Source of the DNA: Modestobacter altitudinis
GTDB taxonomy: Bacteria; Actinomycetota; Actinomycetes; Mycobacteriales; Geodermatophilaceae
DNA: 64,000 bases
Reading direction: 5' to 3'
Assembly (NCBI RefSeq): GCF_005930475.1
Contig: NZ_SJEW01000001.1
Coordinates: 62,001 to 126,000, forward strand
Below the pieces are notes generated by a model, which was not told where the DNA came from, did no database searches, and saw nothing but the letters and a program-made list of their open reading frames with translations. Made by a program: the position numbers and the translations under genes. Within the stretch, counting starts at the first letter, position 1. The number at the start of each line of letters is the position of its first letter. Positions 35,842-44,844 of this stretch are shown here, piece by piece.

Positions 35842-37500
35842 ATGGCAGCAGGCGCCCCGCACGGCAGGGTCGGGATGATCGATGCCCCGGCACCGGAGGC
35901 CGTCCCGCTGTCCGAGCGCACCCTCGGCGTGCACGCACGCCGCCTCCGCGTGCCCACCTACGACCGGGCTGCCCTGACCCCTGCGGTCGTCCACTTCAGC
36001 GTCGGCGGGTTCCACCGCGCCCACCAGCTCGTCTACCTCGACGACCTGGCCGAGCAGGGCGTGTCCGACTGGGGTGTGATCGGCGTCGGGCTGCACTCCC
36101 CGGCCATGCGCGACGCGCTCCGGCCCCAGGACCACCTGTACACCGTCGTCGAGCGCAGCTCCGCGGGCGAGCAGGCCCGGGTGATCGGCTCGATGGTCGA
36201 CTACCACTTCGCGCCCGACTCGCCGGAGACGGTCCTGGCGCTGCTGACCGACGAGCGCACCCGGTTGGTCACCATGACCGTGACCGGCAACGCCTACCGG
36301 ATCGACGCGCTCAGCGGCGAGTTCGCCCCCGACGAGGCGGTGCTCGCCGACCTCGCCGACCCGCACCACCCGCGGTCGCTGTTCGGCTACATCGTCGAGG
36401 CGCTGGACCTCCGCCGCCGGGCCGGCCAGCGCCCGTTCACCGTGCTCTCCTGCGACAACATGCAGCAGAACGGCGAAGCCGCCCGCGCCGCCGTCGTCGG
36501 CTTCGCCCAGCTCCGCGACGAGGTGCTGGCCCGCTGGATCGCCGACAACGTGGCCTTCCCGGGGAGCATGGTCGACCGGATCACCCCGTCGACCAGCGAG
36601 CAGGACCGGGACGACATCGCCCGGCGGTTCGGCGTCGCGGACGCATGGCCGGTGATCACCGAGCGGTTCTCCCAGTGGGTCATGGAGGACTCCTTCTGCA
36701 ACGACCGGCCCCCGCTGGAGCGGGTCGGCGTCCAGTTCGTCACCGACGTGGGCGACCACGAGCTGATGAAGACCCGGCTGCTCAACGCCGGCCACTCGGC
36801 GCTGGGCCACCTCGGGCAGCTTGCGGGGCTCACCCGCGTCGACGAGGTCATGGCCGACCCGGTGCTCGGCCGGTACGTGACCCGGCTGATGGCCGAGGAG
36901 ATCGCCCCGCTGCTGCCGCCTCCCGCCGGGGTCGACCTGGCCGGGTACCAGCGGAGCCTGCTGCAGCGCTTCGCCGACCCCTCGATCGGCGACCGCCTCG
37001 ACCGGCTGTGCCGGCGGGGCTCGTCGAAGGTCCCGCTCTACCTGCTGCCCACGCTGCGCACGGCGCTGGCCACCGGCCGGCCGAGCCGGCTGCTCACCCT
37101 GGCGGTCGCCGGCTGGTGCCGCTACCTGCAGGGCACCGACCTGGCGGGGAACGAGCTCGTCGTCGCCGACGAACGCGCCGCGGAGCTGCAGGAGCTGGCC
37201 CGGGCCGGCGGCACCGACCCCCGCCCGCTGCTCGAGGTGCGCTCGGTGTTCGGCGACCTGGGCGACGACCCGGCGTTCGTCGACGCGGTGGCGCTGGCGC
37301 TGCGCCGGCTGGAGCGGGACGGCGTCCGGGCGACGCTCGCCGCCGCGGTGGACTACGCAGCCGGTGTTCGCCACGATGCGGTCACCCCCGCGCCCGCGGG
37401 TCGAGCCGTGGACCACGGTCGGCGCGCTCGCTCCGCGGCGCTCTCGTCCGTCCCGGTGGCCACGGTGGCGGCGGTCGGCGATCGCCTGCTGCCCGCATGA
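35842..37500 (+). CDS. Mannitol dehydrogenase-family polyol dehydrogenase 2
   Basis: 552 residues, clearly paralogous to the preceding dehydrogenase: VVHFSVGGFHRAHQ, TMTVTGNAYRID, CDNMQQNGEAAR and catalytic KTRLLNAGHSALG. A C-terminal extension of about 45 residues rich in Ala/Arg is unlike copy 1. ATG 35842 with GGAGG 6 nt upstream. 41 bp before the HAD gene; the four following genes are tightly packed with it, so this copy is the likely operon head. Confidence 0.92.
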   Translation: MAAGAPHGRVGMIDAPAPEAVPLSERTLGVHARRLRVPTYDRAALTPAVVHFSVGGFHRAHQLVYLDDLAEQGVSDWGVIGVGLHSPAMRDALRPQDHLYTVVERSSAGEQARVIGSMVDYHFAPDSPETVLALLTDERTRLVTMTVTGNAYRIDALSGEFAPDEAVLADLADPHHPRSLFGYIVEALDLRRRAGQRPFTVLSCDNMQQNGEAARAAVVGFAQLRDEVLARWIADNVAFPGSMVDRITPSTSEQDRDDIARRFGVADAWPVITERFSQWVMEDSFCNDRPPLERVGVQFVTDVGDHELMKTRLLNAGHSALGHLGQLAGLTRVDEVMADPVLGRYVTRLMAEEIAPLLPPPAGVDLAGYQRSLLQRFADPSIGDRLDRLCRRGSSKVPLYLLPTLRTALATGRPSRLLTLAVAGWCRYLQGTDLAGNELVVADERAAELQELARAGGTDPRPLLEVRSVFGDLGDDPAFVDAVALALRRLERDGVRATLAAAVDYAAGVRHDAVTPAPAGRAVDHGRRARSAALSSVPVATVAAVGDRLLPA

Positions 37501-37541
37501 CCCGGCCACCCACCCGACCGAACCCTGAGGAGGGCGCACCG

Positions 37542-38312
37542 ATGCCACCGATCACCGCAGCGCTCGCCGAGAGCCTCGAGGCCCTGCTCTGCGACGCGGA
37601 CGGGAACCTGTTCCCCTCCGAGGAGCCCGCCTTCGTCGCCTCCGCCGACGTCACCAACCGCTTCCTGGCCGCACACGGCATCGACCTGCGCTTCACCGCC
37701 GAGGAGCTCCGGCTGGCCACCACCGGCAAGAACTTCCGGACGACGGCGGCCGAGCTCGCCGCCTCCGCCGGCCGGGACGTCGTCGACCTCGACACCTGGG
37801 TCGCCGAGGAGAAGGTGACCGTCACCAGCCACCTCGCGCAGACCCTCCGCCCCGACGCCGAGGTCAGCGCCGCGCTCACCGCGCTGTCGACGCGGCTCAC
37901 GCTCGCGGCGGTCAGCTCCAGCGCGCTGTCCCGGCTGGCCGGGTGCTTCACCGCCACCGGGCTGGACGAGCTGGTCCCCGCGAGCCGCCGGTACAGCGCG
38001 GAGGACTCGCTGCCGACCCCGACCAGCAAGCCCGACCCGGCCGTCTACCTGCACGCCTGCGCCGACCTGGGGATCACCCCGGAGCAGGGCCTGGCGGTCG
38101 AGGACTCGGTGCCCGGGGCCCTCTCCGCGGTCCGGGCGGGCTGCCCGACCGTGGGCAACCTGCGCTTCGTCCCCCCGGCCGAGCGGGCCGAGCGCGCCGC
38201 CCAGCTCCGCGAGGCCGGCGTGCTGGCGGTCGTCTCGTCCTGGACCGAGCTGACCGACCTGCTCCGGCCCGCTCCCGAGACCTCGCTGACCCGGGCGGGC
38301 GGTGCCCGGTGA
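37542..38312 (+). CDS. HAD-superfamily hydrolase (phosphatase)
   Basis: 256 residues. Motif I CDADGNLFPSE (Asp18 nucleophile, Asp20 acid/base), motif II VSSSALS, motif III SKPDPAVY and motif IV EDSVPGA: a complete subfamily IA phosphatase with a helical cap. GAGGAGG stands upstream of ATG. Between polyol dehydrogenase and CDP-glycerol-type transferase genes, a polyol phosphatase or phosphomutase role fits but is inferred. Stop overlaps the next GTG. Confidence 0.88.
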   Translation: MPPITAALAESLEALLCDADGNLFPSEEPAFVASADVTNRFLAAHGIDLRFTAEELRLATTGKNFRTTAAELAASAGRDVVDLDTWVAEEKVTVTSHLAQTLRPDAEVSAALTALSTRLTLAAVSSSALSRLAGCFTATGLDELVPASRRYSAEDSLPTPTSKPDPAVYLHACADLGITPEQGLAVEDSVPGALSAVRAGCPTVGNLRFVPPAERAERAAQLREAGVLAVVSSWTELTDLLRPAPETSLTRAGGAR

Positions 38313-39406
38313 AGGTCGTGCTGAACAGCTTCCAAGGGGTCTACGCCGACAACCCGCGGGTCCTCTACGAGGCCCTCCGCGAGCGCGGGGACGACCACGA
38401 GTACGTCTGGCTGGCCCGGCCCGACCGGGTCGCGGACTTCCCGGCCGACGTGACCACGGTCGACTTCTGCAGCGCCGAGGCACGCGCCGCCCTCGAGGCG
38501 GCCGACGTCGTCGTCTCCAACGACCACATCGGGTTCGACTGGGACAAGCGGCCCGGCACCACCTACCTGCAGACCTGGCACGGCACCCCGCTCAAGCGCA
38601 TCCACAACGACGTGCTGTGGGCGCCGGAGGGCCGGCTGGCCTACCTGGACACCGAGATCGCCCGCTGGGACGTGCTGCTCTCGCAGAACGCAGCGAGCAC
38701 CCCGCGGTTCCGGCAGGCCTTCGGCTTCACCGGACCGGTGCACGAGACCGGGTACCCGCGCAACGACGTCCTCAGCTCGCCGGACCGGGACCGCATCCGC
38801 GCCGAGGTCCGCGCGCAGCTCGGCATCGCTGACGGGGTCACCGCAGTGCTGTACACCCCCACCTGGCGCGACGACCTCGTCTTCGCCGAGGCCGGCGGTC
38901 CGCAGCACACCTTCCCGCTCGACCTGAACGAGTTCGCCGCCGGACTCGGCGAGGACCACGTGCTGCTGCTCCGGCTGCACCAGATGGTCTCCGACCGGCT
39001 GGAGTTCCCCGAGGGCGGCCCGGTCCGCGACGTGTCGGCCCACCCCGACATCCGGTTCCTCTACCTGGCCGCCGACGTCCTGGTCACCGACTACTCCTCG
39101 ACGATGTTCGACTTCGCCGTCACCGGCCGGCCGATCATCAACTTCACCTACGACCTGGACTACTTCGCCGACGAGCTGCGCGGGTTCTACTTCGACCTCG
39201 CCGAGGCCGCACCCGGCCCGCTGCTGGCGACCAGCGACCAGGTCCTGGCCGCGATCGCCGAGCTCGGCAGCCGGCCCTGGGTGCCCACGCCCGAGTACAC
39301 CCGCTTCCAGGAGACCTTCTGCTCCCTGGAGGACGGCCACGCCACCGAACGGGTCCTCGACCTGTTCTTCCCGCCCCAGCAAGCGAACAACGAACCGAGG
39401 AGATGA
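38309..39406 (+). CDS. CDP-glycerol glycerophosphotransferase-family protein
   Basis: 365-residue soluble GT-B-like polymerase/primase of the TagB/TagF family, which moves polyol-phosphate from a CDP-polyol to a lipid-linked or growing chain. Signature elements: TWHGTPLKRI (His91), YTPTWRDD, and LVTDYSSTMFDFAVTGRPII. No membrane helix. Length is that of the single-domain enzymes. GTGA overlap with the HAD gene; the stop is beside the nucleotidyltransferase start. Suggests a teichoic-acid-like envelope polymer. Confidence 0.9.
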   Translation: MKVVLNSFQGVYADNPRVLYEALRERGDDHEYVWLARPDRVADFPADVTTVDFCSAEARAALEAADVVVSNDHIGFDWDKRPGTTYLQTWHGTPLKRIHNDVLWAPEGRLAYLDTEIARWDVLLSQNAASTPRFRQAFGFTGPVHETGYPRNDVLSSPDRDRIRAEVRAQLGIADGVTAVLYTPTWRDDLVFAEAGGPQHTFPLDLNEFAAGLGEDHVLLLRLHQMVSDRLEFPEGGPVRDVSAHPDIRFLYLAADVLVTDYSSTMFDFAVTGRPIINFTYDLDYFADELRGFYFDLAEAAPGPLLATSDQVLAAIAELGSRPWVPTPEYTRFQETFCSLEDGHATERVLDLFFPPQQANNEPRR

Positions 39407-39408
39407 GC

Positions 39409-40230
39409 ATGCGCACTGCAGACCCGATCCTGACCGGGCACAGCGATCGGCGGTCGCGTCCGGCCGTCGCCAGTCGTTCGTCCGAGACCCCTCCCGCGCC
39501 CCCGCAGGTGGTGATCCTCGCCGCGGGGATGGGCACCCGGCTGGGCCGCAAGCTGCCCAAGCCGCTGACCCCCCTGATGGACGGGCGGAGCATCATGCAG
39601 CAGCAGCTGGACGGCATCCGCGCCGTCTTCGGCGACGCGGCGTCGGTGACCGCGGTCGTCGGCTACCGGGCCAAGGCCGTCATGCGGGCGCAGCCGGACC
39701 TGCGGTTCGCCTTCAACCCGGACTTCGCCGTCACCAACACCTCGCAGAGCCTGCTGCGCGCGCTGCGCACCTCGCATCCGGGCGGGGTCCTCTGGATGAA
39801 CGGCGACGTGGTGTTCGACCCCGCGGTGCTCGACCACGCCGCGTCCCTGGTGCACGCCGACGAGAGCTTCGTCTGCGTGGACACGTCCACGGTCGCCGAC
39901 GAGGAGGTCAAGTACACCCTGGACGGCGACGGCTTCATCGCCGAGCTGTCCAAGACCGTCGTCGGCGGGCTGGGCGAGGCGGTGGGCATCAACTTCGTGT
40001 CCAGCGCCGACAAGGCGGCCCTGATCGAGCACCTCACCGCGTGCGAGCTGCACGACTACTTCGAGCGCGGCATGGAGCTGGCCGTCCAGCACGCCAAGGT
40101 GCGCTTCCACCCGCTGGACATCTCCCGGTTCTCCGCCGTCGAGGTCGACTTCGACGAGGACCTGCAGCGGGCGAACACCTGGCTGGGCTCCCGGGCGGCG
40201 CTCGAGCCGCTGTCGAACGAGCTGGGCTGA
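39409..40230 (+). CDS. NTP transferase (phosphocholine/polyol-P cytidylyltransferase-like)
   Basis: 273-residue nucleotidyltransferase: VVILAAGMGTRLGRKLPKPLTPL is the nucleotide-binding signature, VLWMNGDVVFDP carries the metal Asp and VEVDFDEDLQRA the second acidic site. LicC-like enzymes of this kind make CDP-choline or other NDP-linked alcohols; here it would supply the CDP-polyol for the preceding polymerase (inference). ATG 39409 has GAGGAG 6 nt away; ATG 39403 overlaps the previous stop (ATGA) but lies directly against that site. Confidence 0.86.
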   Translation: MRTADPILTGHSDRRSRPAVASRSSETPPAPPQVVILAAGMGTRLGRKLPKPLTPLMDGRSIMQQQLDGIRAVFGDAASVTAVVGYRAKAVMRAQPDLRFAFNPDFAVTNTSQSLLRALRTSHPGGVLWMNGDVVFDPAVLDHAASLVHADESFVCVDTSTVADEEVKYTLDGDGFIAELSKTVVGGLGEAVGINFVSSADKAALIEHLTACELHDYFERGMELAVQHAKVRFHPLDISRFSAVEVDFDEDLQRANTWLGSRAALEPLSNELG

Positions 40231-40251
40231 CCGACCGGACCCGACCGACGG

Positions 40252-40280
40252 GCGCCCCACCCCTGCCGGGGGTGGGGCGC
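40252..40280. terminator. Bidirectional terminator after polyol locus
   Basis: 12-bp stem GCGCCCCACCCC / GGGGTGGGGCGC with a short TGCCG loop between convergent genes. Confidence 0.8.
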
Positions 40281-40288
40281 TCGTCGGT

Positions 40289-41218
40289 TCAGCTCAGCTG
40301 CGGGGCGACCTCGGCGGCCACCAGGTCGAGGTGGTCGAGGTCGGAGAGGTCGAGCACCTGCAGGTACACCCGGCTCGCACCGGCCTCCGCGTAGCGGCCC
40401 AGGGTGTCCACCGCCTGCGCCGGCGTGCCGGCCACCCCGGAGCGGAGCAGCTCGTCGACGTCCCGGCCGATGGCCGCGGCCCGGCGCCGGAGCTCGGCGT
40501 CGTCCCTCCCCACGCACAGCACCAGCGCCGAGCTGTTCACCAGGTCGGCGGGGTTGCGGCCGGCCTCCTCGCAGGCCCCGCGGACCCCGGCGAACAGCCG
40601 CGCGTTGTCCTCGGCCGAGGCGAAGGGCACGTTGAACTCCGCGGCGTACCGGGCGGCCAGCCGCGGCGTGCGCCTCCGGCCGCTGCCACCGACCAGGACC
40701 GGGACGCCGCCGGGCTGCACCGGCTTGGGCAGCGCCGGTGACCCGCTGAGCTGGTAGTGGGTGCCGGCGAAGTCGAACGTCTCCCCCACCGGGGTGCCCC
40801 ACAACCCGGTGATCACCGCCAGCTGCTCCTCGTACCGGTCGAAGCGCTCACCGAGCTCGGGGAAGGGGATGCCGTAGGCACCGTGCTCCTCGGCGAACCA
40901 GCCGGACCCGATGCCGAGCTCGACCCGGCCACCGCTCATCTGGTCGACCTGCGCCACCGCGATGGCCAGCGGTCCGGGCAGCCGGAACGTGGCTGCGGTC
41001 ATCAGCGTGCCGAGCCGGATGCGGCTGGTCTCCCGGGCCAACCCGGCCAGGGTCACCCAGGCGTCGGTCGGGCCGGGCAACCCGTCCCCGCCCATGGTCA
41101 GGTAGTGGTCGGAGCGGAAGAAGGCGTCGAAGCCGGTCTCCTCGGTGCGCCGGGCCACCGCGAGGAGGTCGTCGTAGGTGGCGCCCATCTGGGGTTCGGT
41201 GAAGATCCGTAGCTGCAC
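40289..41218 (-). CDS. LLM-class F420-dependent oxidoreductase
   Basis: 309 residues with the luciferase-like barrel: FRSDHYL, GLARETSRIRLGTLM, QVDQMSGGRVELGIGSGW and GIPFPELGERF as in F420-binding LLM enzymes (TIGR03560-like). Needs F420, made by actinobacteria. Substrate unknown. TACGTT (complement 41225-41230) is 6 nt before the GTG start. Confidence 0.9.
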   Translation of the reverse strand: MQLRIFTEPQMGATYDDLLAVARRTEETGFDAFFRSDHYLTMGGDGLPGPTDAWVTLAGLARETSRIRLGTLMTAATFRLPGPLAIAVAQVDQMSGGRVELGIGSGWFAEEHGAYGIPFPELGERFDRYEEQLAVITGLWGTPVGETFDFAGTHYQLSGSPALPKPVQPGGVPVLVGGSGRRRTPRLAARYAAEFNVPFASAEDNARLFAGVRGACEEAGRNPADLVNSSALVLCVGRDDAELRRRAAAIGRDVDELLRSGVAGTPAQAVDTLGRYAEAGASRVYLQVLDLSDLDHLDLVAAEVAPQLS

Positions 41219-41332
41219 CGCCCGAACGTAGCCACCCGCCGGCCCTGCTGCCGCGGGGATTCCTGCTTGGGGGTGTGCCGGGGGGCGATGCCGGGCAGGA
41301 TGATCGCGACGCGATCAACCGGAGGTGCTGGA

Positions 41333-42769
41333 GTGTTCCGCAAGAAGAGCCGGACAGAGGTCATCGGCGCCGAGTTGCAGGAGGGCTTCGCCCACATCGG
41401 CGCAGCCGTGGCCGAGGCCCGGAAGGCGACGGCCGAGCAGCTGGGTCCGCAGGTCGCCGCCGCTGCGAAGGCCGCGCAGCAGTCCTACGCCGCAGACGTC
41501 GCCCCCCGGGTCGAGGCGGCGGTCGCCGCGATCGCCCCGCAGCTCGACGCGGCGCGGGAGGTCCTCGTGCCCCGCCTGGACGCTGCGCGGGAGAGCCTCG
41601 TGCCGCGGTTCGAGGCGGCCCAGAAGAGCCTCGCGCCCCGGATCGAAGCAGCGCAGAAGGCCTACGAGTCCGACGTCGTCCCCCGGCTGGAGGCGGCCAG
41701 CAAGGCCGCCCTCGCCAACCTGGAGACCGCCGTCGCCGCGGCCGTGCCCCGGATCGAGGCGGCACGCGGGGCCGCCGGCCCGGCGCTGGACGCCGCCCGG
41801 GCCAACCTCGCCGCCCAGGTGGCGGCGACCGCTCCGAGGATCAGCGCGGCACGCGGAGCCGCCGGCCCCCGGATCAGCGCTGCCCGTGACGCGGCCGGTC
41901 CAGCGCTGGACAGCGCCCGGGCCAACCTCGCCGCCCAGGTCGAGGCTGCCCGTGCCCAGCTCGACTCCCGCAGCGCCGACCTCGCCGCGACCGCCGCGAC
42001 GCTGAGCGCGGCCACCGCCAAGCAGAGCGGCAAGGTCCGCAAGGACGCTGCTGCCGCGGCGGAGGCCGCGCGGGTGCAGGCCGCCGTCCGGGTCGCCGCC
42101 CTCAGGGCCGCCGCCGACGCGACCACCAGCGCGGCGGGCGAGAAGGCGGAGAAGCTCAGCAAGAAGGCCGACAAGCTGGCCCAGAAGGCCGTCAAGCGGC
42201 GCGCGGAGATGGAGAAGGCCACCGCCAGGGCCCGCAAGCAGGCCGCCAAGCGCACCGCGGCGACGGTGACCTCGGTCAGGCGGAGCGTGGGCCTGGAGAC
42301 GCCCCAGCCCCGCCGCTGGCCGTGGGTGGTCACCGCGCTCGCCGCGATCGCCGCGGGCGTCGTCATCCTGATCCGCCGCAACGCCCCCGAGGACCAGTGG
42401 ACGCCTGCGCCGACCGGCGACGGCCCCGTGCCCAGCTACCGAGAGGACCCCGTGCCCAGTTCACCGAGCACCCCCGCAGGCGGATCCGAGAGCCCCGAGG
42501 CCCAGGGCAAGACGGTGTCCACGTCGATGACCGCACCGTCGGACTCCGGGCCGGCCGAGGGCGGCATCGGGGCCCTGGAGGCCGAGCCGGCCTCCGGACC
42601 CGGCGAGCCCAGCAACCAGGACCGTCCGACCACCGCGACCGGCAGCACCAACGACCCGGACAGCCCGGTCGCCACGGCTGCGCCCGACAGCTTCACCGAG
42701 GCCCCCGGCAGCGCCGGCAACTCGGCACCCAGCCGGGGCACCCGCCCCGACGAGGACGCCGCGGGCTGA
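41333..42769 (+). CDS. Membrane-anchored amphipathic-repeat (apolipoprotein-like) protein
   Basis: 478 residues. Residues about 30-270 are Ala-rich 11-/22-residue amphipathic repeats with Pro punctuation (VPRLEAA, APRIEAA, GPALDAARANLAAQV), resembling apolipoprotein helices; 40-residue modules are duplicated (27-bp identical DNA at 41794 and 41914). A Lys-rich helix follows (KKADKLAQKAVKRR), one membrane helix (WPWVVTALAAIAAGVVILI) and an acidic Ser/Thr/Pro tail of about 120 residues, probably outside or disordered. GTG with GGAGG 7 nt upstream. Function unknown. Confidence 0.8.
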   Translation: MFRKKSRTEVIGAELQEGFAHIGAAVAEARKATAEQLGPQVAAAAKAAQQSYAADVAPRVEAAVAAIAPQLDAAREVLVPRLDAARESLVPRFEAAQKSLAPRIEAAQKAYESDVVPRLEAASKAALANLETAVAAAVPRIEAARGAAGPALDAARANLAAQVAATAPRISAARGAAGPRISAARDAAGPALDSARANLAAQVEAARAQLDSRSADLAATAATLSAATAKQSGKVRKDAAAAAEAARVQAAVRVAALRAAADATTSAAGEKAEKLSKKADKLAQKAVKRRAEMEKATARARKQAAKRTAATVTSVRRSVGLETPQPRRWPWVVTALAAIAAGVVILIRRNAPEDQWTPAPTGDGPVPSYREDPVPSSPSTPAGGSESPEAQGKTVSTSMTAPSDSGPAEGGIGALEAEPASGPGEPSNQDRPTTATGSTNDPDSPVATAAPDSFTEAPGSAGNSAPSRGTRPDEDAAG

Positions 42770-42787
42770 CCCGCTGCACCACTCCCT

Positions 42788-42826
42788 GACACAGGGGCCC
42801 AGCCGATCCGGCTGGGCCCCTGTGTC
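42788..42826 (+). terminator. Terminator hairpin before lipA
   Basis: Perfect 18-bp stem (42788-42805 / 42809-42826) with an ATC loop, 19 bp past the coiled-coil gene. Confidence 0.88.
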
Positions 42827-42873
42827 GCGTCGGGGCCCCGGGCGTGCTGATCCGCGGGAGTACCGTGCTCGCC

Positions 42874-43863
42874 ATGAGCCTGGGCATGGAGGAGGCGCCG
42901 ACGGAGACCCCGCGGACGTCCTCCGGGATCGAGCCGGCCGGTCGCAAGATGCTGCGCCTGGAGGTCCGCAACAGCCAGACACCCATCGAGCGCAAGCCCG
43001 AGTGGATCAAGACGAAGCTGAGGACCGGGCCGGAGTACACCGAGCTCAAGTCGCTGGTGCGCCGCGAGGGGCTGCACACCGTCTGCGAGGAGGCCGGCTG
43101 CCCCAACATCTACGAGTGCTGGGAGGACCGCGAGGCGACCTTCCTCATCGGCGGTGACCAGTGCACCCGGCGCTGCGACTTCTGCCAGATCGACACCGGC
43201 AAGCCCGCGGACTTCGACGCCGACGAGCCTCGCCGGGTCGCCGAGAGCGTCGTCTCGATGGGCCTGCGCTACGCCACGATCACCGGTGTCGCCCGCGACG
43301 ACCTGCCCGACGGCGGTGCCTGGCTCTACGCCGAGACGGTCCGGCAGATCCACCAGCAGATCCCCGGCTGCGGCGTCGAGCTGCTCATCCCCGACTTCAA
43401 CGCCGAGCCCGACCAGCTGGCCGAGGTCTTCTCCTCCCGGCCCGAGGTGCTGGCGCACAACGTCGAGACCGTGTCGCGGATCTTCAAGCGGATCCGCCCC
43501 GGCTTCCGGTTCGAGCGGTCGCTGTCGGTCATCACCGCCGCCCGCGAGGCCGGCCTGGTGACCAAGTCCAACCTGATCCTCGGCATGGGCGAGGAGCCGC
43601 ACGAGATCGTCGAGGCCATGCAGGCGCTGCACGACGCCGGCTGCGACCTGCTGACGATCACCCAGTACCTGCGGCCCAGCGTCCGGCACCACCCGGTCGT
43701 CCGGTGGGTCAAGCCCGAGGAGTTCGTCGGCTTCCAGGCGCAGGCCGAGGAGATGGGCTTCGCCGGCGTGCTGGCCGGCCCGCTGGTGCGCAGCTCCTAC
43801 CGCGCCGGCCGGCTCTACCAGCAGGCCGCCGAGGCGCGCGGGCTCACCGTCACCACGGCCTGA
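42874..43863 (+). CDS. lipA: Lipoyl synthase
   Basis: Radical-SAM enzyme inserting two sulfurs into octanoyl groups, 329 residues. Auxiliary cluster Cys71, Cys76, Cys82 ([13 protein letters not shown]) and the radical-SAM cluster CTRRCDFC (Cys97, Cys101, Cys104) are intact; C-terminal RSSYRAG holds the Ser ligand. ATG 42874 is chosen because TACCGT (42861-42866) ends 7 nt before it. Works after LipB on the E2 lipoyl domains and GcvH. Confidence 0.97.
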   Translation: MSLGMEEAPTETPRTSSGIEPAGRKMLRLEVRNSQTPIERKPEWIKTKLRTGPEYTELKSLVRREGLHTVCEEAGCPNIYECWEDREATFLIGGDQCTRRCDFCQIDTGKPADFDADEPRRVAESVVSMGLRYATITGVARDDLPDGGAWLYAETVRQIHQQIPGCGVELLIPDFNAEPDQLAEVFSSRPEVLAHNVETVSRIFKRIRPGFRFERSLSVITAAREAGLVTKSNLILGMGEEPHEIVEAMQALHDAGCDLLTITQYLRPSVRHHPVVRWVKPEEFVGFQAQAEEMGFAGVLAGPLVRSSYRAGRLYQQAAEARGLTVTTA

Positions 43864-43870
43864 GTCCCGC

Positions 43871-43929
43871 GGCCCGCGTGCAGGGGGCCCGCCGTGAGCT
43901 CGCGAGTGCGGGGGGCGGCGGGTCCTTCG
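43871..43929. repeat. Intergenic palindromic repeat, copy I
   Basis: GGCCCGCGTGCAGGGGGCCC at left, CGTGAGCTCGCGAG centre, GGTCCTTC at right. Between codirectional lipA and DUF4191, ending 3 bp before that gene's -10. Confidence 0.8.
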
Positions 43930-43944
43930 CCTATCCTGGGCGGC

Positions 43945-44787
43945 ATGGCACGCAGCAGGTCCACCGACACCTCCGCTCCCTCCGGCACGGCCGGACGGGG
44001 CCCGGCCGGCGGGCCGCCCGGACGCGGGACCAAGGGCTCGACGGCCGTGGGCGCCGGCAAGAAGGGCAAGCCCAAGGTCGGCAAGGACGGCCAGCCCAAG
44101 GTCTCGCGGCTGGCGAAGATGAAGAACCAGGCCGGCATGATCGGCCAGGCCTACAAGATGACCTACAAGAACGACCCCAAGCTCCCCTGGGTGATGCTCA
44201 TCGCCTTCGTGGTGGTCGTCGCGGTGGTCGAGCTCATCGGCATCCTGCTCAGCTCCCCGTTCCTGTTCCTGCCCATCGCTGTCCTGCTCGGTCTGCTGGC
44301 CGCCTTGATCGTCTTCGGTCGCCGGGCCCAGGGCACCGCCTACCGGCAGGTCGAGGGTCAGCCCGGCGCCGCGAGCTGGGTGCTCGAGGGCATGCGCGGC
44401 GACTGGCGGGTCACGTCGGGTGCTGCGGGCAACCGGGAGCTGGACGCCGTCCACCGGGTGCTCGGCCGGCCCGGCATCGTGCTGGTCGGCGAGGGCAACC
44501 CCCAGCGGGTGCGGAGCCTGATCGCCCAGGAGAAGCGGCGGATCGCCAAGGTCGTCGGCGACACCCCGATCTACGACGTCACGGTCGGCGACGGCGAAGG
44601 CCAGGTCCCGCTGAAGAAGCTCAGCGCGCACGTCATGAAGCTCCCGCGCAACCTCACCGGCGCCGAGGTCAACGCCCTCGGCAAGCGGATGGCCGCGCTC
44701 GGCGGCGCCCGGATGCCGGTGCCCGGTGGTCCCCTCCCCGGTGGCCGGCAGATGTCGGTCAGCCAGCGCCAGGTCCGCCGGCGCTGA
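43945..44787 (+). CDS. DUF4191 membrane protein
   Basis: 280 residues: a basic disordered N-terminus, KMKNQAGMIGQAYKMTYKNDP, two adjacent helices (VMLIAFVVVVAVVELIGILL and FLFLPIAVLLGLLAALIVF), and a cytoplasmic C-terminal domain with YRQVEGQPGAASWVLEGM and RGDWRVT. The family follows lipA across actinobacteria (Rv2219). Unknown function. TATCCT (43932-43937) is 7 nt before ATG. Confidence 0.92.
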   Translation: MARSRSTDTSAPSGTAGRGPAGGPPGRGTKGSTAVGAGKKGKPKVGKDGQPKVSRLAKMKNQAGMIGQAYKMTYKNDPKLPWVMLIAFVVVVAVVELIGILLSSPFLFLPIAVLLGLLAALIVFGRRAQGTAYRQVEGQPGAASWVLEGMRGDWRVTSGAAGNRELDAVHRVLGRPGIVLVGEGNPQRVRSLIAQEKRRIAKVVGDTPIYDVTVGDGEGQVPLKKLSAHVMKLPRNLTGAEVNALGKRMAALGGARMPVPGGPLPGGRQMSVSQRQVRRR

Positions 44788-44804
44788 CGCCCGTCCAGCA
44801 CGCG

Positions 44805-44837
44805 AACGCCCCGGCCGCTCCCCGCAGCCGGGGCGTT
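44805..44837. terminator. Terminator between DUF4191 and ABC permease
   Basis: 11-bp perfect stem AACGCCCCGGC / GCCGGGGCGTT with an 11-base loop at a convergent junction. Confidence 0.8.
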
Positions 44838-44844
44838 GGTGCGT

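Noticed and set aside
30567-42769. Insertion as a mobile element
   Set aside because: No integrase, transposase, tRNA border or direct repeats; GC is like the surroundings.
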